Source of the DNA: a bacterium
GTDB lineage: Bacteria > Patescibacteriota > Minisyncoccia > Minisyncoccales > DG-74-3
Direction of reading: 5' to 3'
DNA: 54,239 bases
Assembly: GCA_030603245.1 (NCBI GenBank)
Contig: JAUVYE010000004.1
Location: forward strand, 1-54,239
Shown here: one piece after another, positions 47,388 to 54,239 of the stretch
Layout: every line of letters starts with the position of its first letter
How positions within the stretch are numbered: the stretch's first letter is position 1
The notes under the pieces: model-generated
Database searches by the model: none
Seen by the model: only the letters and a program-made list of their open reading frames with translations
What the model was told of the DNA's origin: nothing
Program-made: the position numbers and the translations under genes

Positions 47388-48716
47388 TTAACTTTCCAGT
47401 TTTTCTTTTAGAACTTTAACTAAATCTTTAATCTTTATTCTTTCTTGTTTCATTGTGTCCCGATCTCTTAAAGTAACTGTTTTATCCTCCAATGTCTGAA
47501 AATCTACTGTTACAGCAAGTAAAACTCCTGTTTCATCAATCCTGCGATATCTTCTTCCAATAGAACCAACTTGATCATACAAACAAATAAAGTGTGGCTT
47601 TAGTGTTTTGTAAATTTCTTTAGCTTTTTTAACTATTTTGGGTTTATTCTTTACTAAAGGTAAAATAGCTACTTTAATTGGAGCTAATTTTTTGTGAATC
47701 TTCAAAACAACTTCTGCTTCTTTAACCGCTTTAGTTGTTTTTGTTCTGCCACCTTTTATTTCTTGGTAAGCATTAACTAAAAAAGCAAAAAGGGATCTCT
47801 CTACCCCAACCGATGTTTCAATGATATTAGGAAAGTATTTTTCTTTTGATTCTTGGTTAAAGTATTTCAAATCCTTTCCAGAATGCTTAGAGTGATTTGA
47901 AAGATCCCAATCTCCTCGATTGTGTATTCCCTCAATCTCGCCCCAGCCAAAAGGAAACCTATATTCAATATCAACCTGTCTTTGAGCATAATGAGCTCGT
48001 CGTTTGGCTGGAATCTCTATAGCTCTTAAATCTTTTTGGGGAATGCCTAAGCTTAAATACCAATTAATTCTTTCTTTTTTCCAGAAATTAAACCACTTAT
48101 TAGCTTGTTTAGGATGACAAAACCATTGCATTTCCATTTGTTCAAACTCACGAGTTCTAAAAATAAAGTTTTTAGGATTGATTTCGTTGCGAAAAGCCTT
48201 ACCAATTTGAGCAATCCCAAAAGGAATCTTTAGTCTCATTGAATTTAAAACATTTTCAAAGTTCATATAGATTCCTTGACATGTTTCAGCTCTTAAATAA
48301 GCTGTGGAAGCATTGTCCTCTACTGGACCAACAAAAGTTTTCATCATTAAATTAAACTTTCTTGGCTTAGTAAGCTTCCCTCCGCACTCAGGACATTTAT
48401 TATCCTTAACTTCTTCTGGTTTAAATCTTTTCTTACATTCCTTACATTCAACTAACTCATCAGCAAAACCAGCAGTTAAATGACCTGATGCTTGCCAAAC
48501 CTTAGGGTTCATTAATATGGCAGCATCTAATCCAACAATATTATCATGATTATTAATCATTTCTTGCCACCAGATCTGTTTAAGATTTCTTTTCATTTCC
48601 ACTCCAAGAGGGCCAAAATCATAGCTTGAGCCAAAACCACCATAGATTTCAGAAGAAGGAAAAATAAAACCTCTTCTTTTGGTCAAAGATACAATTTTTG
48701 ATATTTTGTTTTCCAT
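47388..48716 (-). CDS. glyS: Glycyl-tRNA synthetase
   Basis: SSEIYGGFGSSYDFGPLGVEMKRN, FRTREFEQMEMQWF. Confidence 0.94.
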   Translation of the reverse strand: MENKISKIVSLTKRRGFIFPSSEIYGGFGSSYDFGPLGVEMKRNLKQIWWQEMINNHDNIVGLDAAILMNPKVWQASGHLTAGFADELVECKECKKRFKPEEVKDNKCPECGGKLTKPRKFNLMMKTFVGPVEDNASTAYLRAETCQGIYMNFENVLNSMRLKIPFGIAQIGKAFRNEINPKNFIFRTREFEQMEMQWFCHPKQANKWFNFWKKERINWYLSLGIPQKDLRAIEIPAKRRAHYAQRQVDIEYRFPFGWGEIEGIHNRGDWDLSNHSKHSGKDLKYFNQESKEKYFPNIIETSVGVERSLFAFLVNAYQEIKGGRTKTTKAVKEAEVVLKIHKKLAPIKVAILPLVKNKPKIVKKAKEIYKTLKPHFICLYDQVGSIGRRYRRIDETGVLLAVTVDFQTLEDKTVTLRDRDTMKQERIKIKDLVKVLKEKLES

Positions 48717-48752
48717 TGATTCATTTTATCTTATTCTTTTTAAAAGAAAAAA

Positions 48753-50399
48753 TTACTGAACAACGCCATTTTCAACAGTTGGATCATCGGGCAAACTTGT
48801 GTCTATACTATTAGTAGAAAATGTTAAAATTTCTTTTGTCCAATCATCCTGACCAATAATTTCTGCTTGCCCTATAATATCCGGGGTTTGTCCTATTTGA
48901 GAAGAATCAGGACTAAAAGCGACTTGAAAAGCTATGTTACAAGCAGAATTTAACACTCCTTCTCCAACTTTAAGATTGCCAACTCGCCAAATAATTTCTC
49001 GGGATCCAGAATCAAAAGTAAACTTTGACTCTTCGTCCTCAGGAAAAATTTCACCAGTTAATCTTACATTTTTTGACAATTTTGCTTTCACTGTTACGCT
49101 ATTAACATTGTTGTAGAAATTTTTAACTTGCCACATTATAGTATAGGTTGTTGTATCTCCAACTCTAGGGGGAACAGAACCAGAGTTACCAAAAATCTCA
49201 TCTTCAAAATAACCCTTTTGAACAATATCCATTTTTGAATTCACTTTAGTTTCAAATTCTTCTCTAGCCTGACTTAAATAAATATTGGTTTTAATCACTT
49301 CTTCTCCTTTAGAAGAAGTAATTTCCCAATTCTCTTTTAATTTAACCCAAAACTCCACTTCTCCTCGTTCTCTAACATCTAAGAATTGAAGTTCTCCCAA
49401 TCTTTTCCAATCCCATAAAATTGAATTATCTCCCTGTTCAAAATCTCCACGAGGAGCCTTAAGGCTGGTTAAATCAAGGCTATCTCCAGTCAAAGTAATT
49501 AAAAGAGATAAATCAGTCAAAGGGGTTTCGCCTATGTTTTTAAAAGAAACCTGATAGTGAAGCAAATCGCCTGGACTGGCAACATATTCTGGACTGCTGT
49601 TTATCTCTTGACTGATATAAAGAGCTGGCTTAATAATTTTTACTGTTTTTAAAATTTCTTTTAGTAAAACAAACTCGCCATCTTGCCATGTGCCAAATTC
49701 AGCTTTGAAAATCTCGTTGTCTCCAACACTACCCCTAATCTTACCAGTGATTTCAATTCTTCCACCCTCAGCTTTACTCATAGGAGGAATTTCCCATTCA
49801 ACCTCTTCTAAAGATTGGGGAGTGGATTCAACAAACTCAAAATCTGAAGGGTATTCTACTTTTATTCTTAACCCAGAAAGAGGATAGTCAATGTTTGAAA
49901 AATAATTTAAAGAAAAGGTTAAGTCTTTTCCCGATTCAACCTCAGAAGGTAAATCAAATCTAAAAGTCAATGGAATGCTCTTAATTACAGTAGTAAGAGT
50001 GGTTTTTGATTCAAAGCGTGCTTTAAGGTTTTTAGGACGATAACTTAAAGAAACTTTAGCTGTTTTTGGCTCTCCTTCTTTTCCTATAAGTCGAGCCTTA
50101 AAGGGATATGTTTTTTCTTCTCCCGGATAAATATCTTCTAATTCTATTTCCTTTCTCAAAAGATTTTCTTCAACAATTGAATAATCAGGATATTCAAAAA
50201 TTATTCTTGGCTCTTCTAATCTGACTTTTCCATTGTTTTTGTATTTAACAAGATACTCAAAATTCTCAGCAATTTCTATTGTTTCTGGTCCTAAAATCTC
50301 TAATTTCAAGCTTTCTCTTGAATAATAGTTAGAATTCCAATAGTAAATAGCGGCTGCTACCAAAAGAATCATTAAAAAAATAATAAAACCTTTTTTCAT
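48753..50399 (-). CDS. Membrane-anchored surface protein with repeated beta-sandwich (DUF11/CARDB-like) domains
   Basis: N-terminal TM; repeated YKNNGK / FKNIGETPL pattern. Confidence 0.7.
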   Translation of the reverse strand: MKKGFIIFLMILLVAAAIYYWNSNYYSRESLKLEILGPETIEIAENFEYLVKYKNNGKVRLEEPRIIFEYPDYSIVEENLLRKEIELEDIYPGEEKTYPFKARLIGKEGEPKTAKVSLSYRPKNLKARFESKTTLTTVIKSIPLTFRFDLPSEVESGKDLTFSLNYFSNIDYPLSGLRIKVEYPSDFEFVESTPQSLEEVEWEIPPMSKAEGGRIEITGKIRGSVGDNEIFKAEFGTWQDGEFVLLKEILKTVKIIKPALYISQEINSSPEYVASPGDLLHYQVSFKNIGETPLTDLSLLITLTGDSLDLTSLKAPRGDFEQGDNSILWDWKRLGELQFLDVRERGEVEFWVKLKENWEITSSKGEEVIKTNIYLSQAREEFETKVNSKMDIVQKGYFEDEIFGNSGSVPPRVGDTTTYTIMWQVKNFYNNVNSVTVKAKLSKNVRLTGEIFPEDEESKFTFDSGSREIIWRVGNLKVGEGVLNSACNIAFQVAFSPDSSQIGQTPDIIGQAEIIGQDDWTKEILTFSTNSIDTSLPDDPTVENGVVQ

Positions 50400-50404
50400 T
50401 TGAA

Positions 50405-51136
50405 TTAATTAATTTGACTAAGAATAAAATTAAGGAAATTATCAGAGATATTTTCTAAATTATTTAAATTAGATTCATTAATCTTTTTTAATTTTCTGAT
50501 AATCAACCAATCTTTGTTCAAAATTAATCTTAACACCTTAATTGTTTCTGGGCTAATGTCTAGGGTTTCTTTTTTATCTTTTAAACAATTAGAGCAAATT
50601 ATTCCTCCTTGTTCTGGGATAAAACTTAAGTTTTGGGGCTTTAGCTTTTTTCCACACAAGGCACAATTATCTACTTGAGGATGATAACCCAAGACAGAAA
50701 CAAAATTCCAGAAAAAGTAATAATATATTAACGGTAAATGGTAAATGATAAATGGTAAATCGTTTAATTTTTCAAATGTTTCGCTTAATAATTTCCAAAT
50801 CTTTTCATCTGCTTCCTCTCCCTTGATCAAACCGTCTAAAAGATCAGCAATCTGATAAATAGTTTTTAATTTTTCTAAATCTTTGTGGATCTCAGAAAAT
50901 TTATCAATAACAATAGCATCAGTAAGTGTTTTATAGCTTTTACCTTGAATAAATTCTAATTCCAAAAAGGAAAACAATTGAGTATTTCCTCTTAATTTTG
51001 CTTTTATCTTTCTTATGGCCCGACCCAAAATCTTTAGTTTACCAAAGTCTTTGGTATAAATTGTAAATAACTGATCTGCTTCTTTAAGATTGTCCTGCTT
51101 GAGAATAAATCCTTGAGTACGGTAATGAACAACCAT
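50405..51136 (-). CDS. recO: DNA repair protein RecO
   Basis: GFILKQDNLKEADQLFTIYTKDFGK, zinc finger CALCGKKL...CSNC. Confidence 0.9.
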   Translation of the reverse strand: MVVHYRTQGFILKQDNLKEADQLFTIYTKDFGKLKILGRAIRKIKAKLRGNTQLFSFLELEFIQGKSYKTLTDAIVIDKFSEIHKDLEKLKTIYQIADLLDGLIKGEEADEKIWKLLSETFEKLNDLPFIIYHLPLIYYYFFWNFVSVLGYHPQVDNCALCGKKLKPQNLSFIPEQGGIICSNCLKDKKETLDISPETIKVLRLILNKDWLIIRKLKKINESNLNNLENISDNFLNFILSQIN

Positions 51137-51137
51137 T

Positions 51138-53999
51138 TCACCTAACTTTTTTAATTCCTATCCATAAATTATCTTGACCAATTTTCAATTCTTTCTCTTT
51201 GTCAATATTAGAAGACCTACCATGTTTAATCTGATCTGCTTTGGTTTCATTAAGAATTTGAGTACAAGATTCTTGACGAGCTAAAATCTTTTTTACTCTA
51301 TGGCTAGCTTCGTAACTAATGGATATCCTGTGTACGGGCTTCAAACCTAATTCTTTTCTCATAGATTGAATCTGGCGAATTATTTCTCTTAGCATCCCCT
51401 CTTCTTTAAGGTCAGGAGTGATATCAGTGTCAAATTTTATGCCTTCAAGTTTTGGATCAACTATTATTTCTTTCACATTTATCTCTTCTCTAATTAGGTA
51501 ATGCAGTCTTTCCAATCCTTTTTCTTTGATCCTTATGCTTTTTAATGGCTGTCTTACTTTAATTCCTAATTCCTTTCTTTTTGCTAAGGCCAAAGAAACA
51601 ATCTCTCTTACTAAATCCATTTTCTTTTCTAAATCTGGTTTAATCTTTCTTTTATCTGCCTTAGGCCAATCACATAAATGTACAGACTCGGGCATATCTT
51701 TCTTTTTCAAAGAAAAATAGATCTCTTCAGCCAAGAATGGAATTATTGGTGCTATCAATTTTGTTAAATTCAAAAGAGTATAATATAGGACTTCTGTTGC
51801 TTCCCTTTTTTCTGTTTCATCTTTTGGTTTTTGTAATCGTGCCCTAGACCTGCGAATATACCAAAGAGATAAATCATTAATAAAAAAGTTTTCAATAGCT
51901 AAAACAGCTTGGCTAGCTTTAAATTGATCTAAGTTTTGGGTTGCTTTTTCAATTACATTATTAAGCTTAGAAATAATCCATTGATCCAAAATATTCTTAG
52001 AATTTGGGATTTGGGATTTAGGATTTGGGATTTCTTCAACATATGTTTTAAAAAAACAAAAGCTATTCCAAAGAGTTAATAGTTTCTTTTTAGCCTCATC
52101 AACTGTATTGTAACCAAATCTTAAATCATAAATAATATTTTGTCTGGAATATAACCATCTCATAGGATCAGCTCCCATCTTTTCTACCCCATCATCAAAC
52201 CAAATGGTGTTGCCCTTAGATTTATGCATTTCTTCTCCTTTTTCATCTTTAACAGTAGCATGGCCAAAAATTGTTTTAACAGGTGCTGTGTTATTCATCA
52301 CCTGACTCATAACAATAAGAGAATAAAACCAATTTTTAAATTGGCCAGGAAAGGATTCACAAATAAAATCAGCTGGAAACCATTTTTTCCAATATTTTTT
52401 GTCTGAAGAATATTTAAGAGTAGAAAAAGAAACAATTCCTGCATCCAGCCAAGGATTGCCAACATCTAATATTCTGGAAACTTGTTTGCCGCATTTTAAA
52501 CATTTAATTTTAACCTCATCTATCCATGGACGATGAGGAGAATGGTCTTCAAATTTTTCCCAACCAGAAACTGCTTTTTCTTTTAATTCTTGTTTTGAAC
52601 CAATAACTTCAAAATGGCCGCACTCGCACTCAAAAATTGGAAGAGCTAAACCCCAATATCTTTTTTTAGAAATCATCCAATCGTGCATATTATTAAGCCA
52701 ATCTATTTCTCTTTCTTTGCCAAAACTAGGAATCCACTCTATTTTTTTTACTGTTTTCTTTAAAGGTTCTCTTAAAGCATCCATTGAAATATACCATTCA
52801 TCTACTAAGCGAAAGATTAATTCTGATTTACATCGCCAGCAAATGGGATATCTATGTGTATAATTTTCTATCTTAAAAACCTTTCCTTTTTCTTTCAGGT
52901 TGTCAAAGATTAAATCTCTGGTTTCGTTTTCACCCACTGATTTGTTGGTTAGAAAATCAAATCCTTGTAAATACTTACTTTCTTCGTTTGTTGGATTAAT
53001 AACTGGAAGACTAAAGTCTTTGCTCAACTGAAAGTCTTCTTGTCCACAACCAGGAGCTATATGAACTATTCCTGTTCCCTCTTCAAAAGAAACCTCATCC
53101 CATAAAATAACCTTATGCCCGTTATTTTCTAAGGCCTGCTCAACAATAGGAAGTTCATCAAATATGCCTTCATATTTTAGACCCTCTAATTCTTTGCCTT
53201 TAAAAGTTTTAACTACCTTGCCTTCTGGAATTAAATCAACTTTTTCTTTAACAAGAATAAACGTTTCTTGTCCTTTTTTAACCTCAACATAATCTAATTC
53301 TGGATTAACAGCTAAAGCAACATTGCTCGGCAATGTCCAGGGAGTAGTTGTCCAAACCAAAAAGTAAGTGTTTTGTTTGTCTATAATTTTAAATTTTAGG
53401 AAAATTGATTTATGAACAACTTCTTTATATTCTTCAGACAAAATCTCATGTTGGGAAATAGCTGTGCCACAACGCGGACACCAAGGTACAACATCTTTAC
53501 CTTTATACAACCAACCTTTTTCATGACATTTTTTTAAAAAACTCCAAATAGTGTAATTGTTCTCATCTGACATTGTAAAATAGGAATTGTCCCAATCCAT
53601 CCACTGACCTAAACGAATTGATTGCTGGGTTTGAATCTTAGAATATTTCATTACTCTGGCTTTACAAGCTTTAACAAATTTTTCAATACCAAATTTTTCA
53701 ATGTCTTTTTTAGATTTAAAGCCCATTTCTTTTTCTACTTCTACTTCCACCCAAAGCCCTTGGCAATCAAAACCATTTTGAAATCTTTGATCATAACCCC
53801 TCATTACCTTGTATCTTTGAAAAAGATCTTTATAGGTTCTGCCCCAAGCATGATGAACACCCATTGGATTATTAGCAGTAATAGGACCATCTAAAAAAGA
53901 CCATCTTTTTTTTCCATGGTTTTTTTTCTGATATTTCTCAAAAATATTATTATCTTCCCAAAATTTTAGAATTTTATGTTCGTTTTGAACAAAGTCCAT
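51138..53999 (-). CDS. ileS: Isoleucyl-tRNA synthetase
   Basis: GPITANNPMGVHHAWGRTYKD, HKSKGNTIWFDDG. Confidence 0.95.
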   Translation of the reverse strand: MDFVQNEHKILKFWEDNNIFEKYQKKNHGKKRWSFLDGPITANNPMGVHHAWGRTYKDLFQRYKVMRGYDQRFQNGFDCQGLWVEVEVEKEMGFKSKKDIEKFGIEKFVKACKARVMKYSKIQTQQSIRLGQWMDWDNSYFTMSDENNYTIWSFLKKCHEKGWLYKGKDVVPWCPRCGTAISQHEILSEEYKEVVHKSIFLKFKIIDKQNTYFLVWTTTPWTLPSNVALAVNPELDYVEVKKGQETFILVKEKVDLIPEGKVVKTFKGKELEGLKYEGIFDELPIVEQALENNGHKVILWDEVSFEEGTGIVHIAPGCGQEDFQLSKDFSLPVINPTNEESKYLQGFDFLTNKSVGENETRDLIFDNLKEKGKVFKIENYTHRYPICWRCKSELIFRLVDEWYISMDALREPLKKTVKKIEWIPSFGKEREIDWLNNMHDWMISKKRYWGLALPIFECECGHFEVIGSKQELKEKAVSGWEKFEDHSPHRPWIDEVKIKCLKCGKQVSRILDVGNPWLDAGIVSFSTLKYSSDKKYWKKWFPADFICESFPGQFKNWFYSLIVMSQVMNNTAPVKTIFGHATVKDEKGEEMHKSKGNTIWFDDGVEKMGADPMRWLYSRQNIIYDLRFGYNTVDEAKKKLLTLWNSFCFFKTYVEEIPNPKSQIPNSKNILDQWIISKLNNVIEKATQNLDQFKASQAVLAIENFFINDLSLWYIRRSRARLQKPKDETEKREATEVLYYTLLNLTKLIAPIIPFLAEEIYFSLKKKDMPESVHLCDWPKADKRKIKPDLEKKMDLVREIVSLALAKRKELGIKVRQPLKSIRIKEKGLERLHYLIREEINVKEIIVDPKLEGIKFDTDITPDLKEEGMLREIIRQIQSMRKELGLKPVHRISISYEASHRVKKILARQESCTQILNETKADQIKHGRSSNIDKEKELKIGQDNLWIGIKKVR

Positions 54000-54000
54000 A

Positions 54001-54239
54001 TTAATTTATTTCTTTTAAATCTCCCATTTTCATGGGAACACCATTTTTTCTTCGTTCTAAAGATTGTTCTTGATTTAATCCGTTTATCCAGTCTTCCAAA
54101 AGCCATAAAGGATCACCATGACCAATAATTAAAATGTTTTTTTGAGTATATTTTTCTTCTATTTCTTTTAATAATCCAATTACTCTTGTTTTAACATCGT
54201 TCCAGCTTTCACCTTCAGAAGGAGCAATGGTAAACTTTT
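54001..54239 (-). CDS. Histidine phosphatase-family protein, partial at window edge
   Basis: Minus-strand translation ...KFTIAPSEGESWNDVKTRVIGLLKEIEEKYTQKNILIIGHGDPLWLLEDWINGL...KEIN*, RHG-type GHGDP. Confidence 0.7.
   Translation of the reverse strand, partial: KFTIAPSEGESWNDVKTRVIGLLKEIEEKYTQKNILIIGHGDPLWLLEDWINGLNQEQSLERRKNGVPMKMGDLKEIN

Overview
AT-rich bacterial window. The compact tRNA-synthetase, cell-division and signal-peptidase blocks, many overlapping genes and truncated housekeeping proteins suggest a Patescibacteria/CPR-type genome; this is an inference, since no rRNA is present. About 7.8-54.2 kb is an ordinary housekeeping backbone: clpB, htrA-like, comEC, nrdG/nrdD, ftsZ/ftsA, ybeY, yqeY, rpsU, hisS, lepB, pth, topA, tRNA-Leu, tsaC-like, yvcK, murA, iorAB, nagB, leuS, isopentenyl phosphate kinase, tatD, metG, M16 peptidase, glyS, recO, ileS. 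The unusual part is 1-7.8 kb. It is an array of small, mostly unrecognisable genes. They are separated by at least nine same-orientation copies of a 36-nt element, GCTCC-NNNNNNN-GGACGATGTTAGAACCTGTTTTAT. Seven copies align over 36 nt without indels, and two are in a compound 80-112-nt form. Several copies are followed (reading the minus strand) by a near-identical terminator-like hairpin (CCCGAGAGTTTWTCTCGGG) and then a TTGACW-N16/17 promoter and one gene. The element resembles the reverse complement of a tRNA T-arm plus acceptor stem with 5 extra nucleotides in the T-loop, and a tRNA 3'-end remnant lies at 7808-7836 where the array gives way to the backbone. I propose this as a gene-cassette-like array using tRNA-mimic sites. 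It is not a canonical integron by eye, and no recombinase is visible in the window. All calls are by eye; no searches or folding were run.
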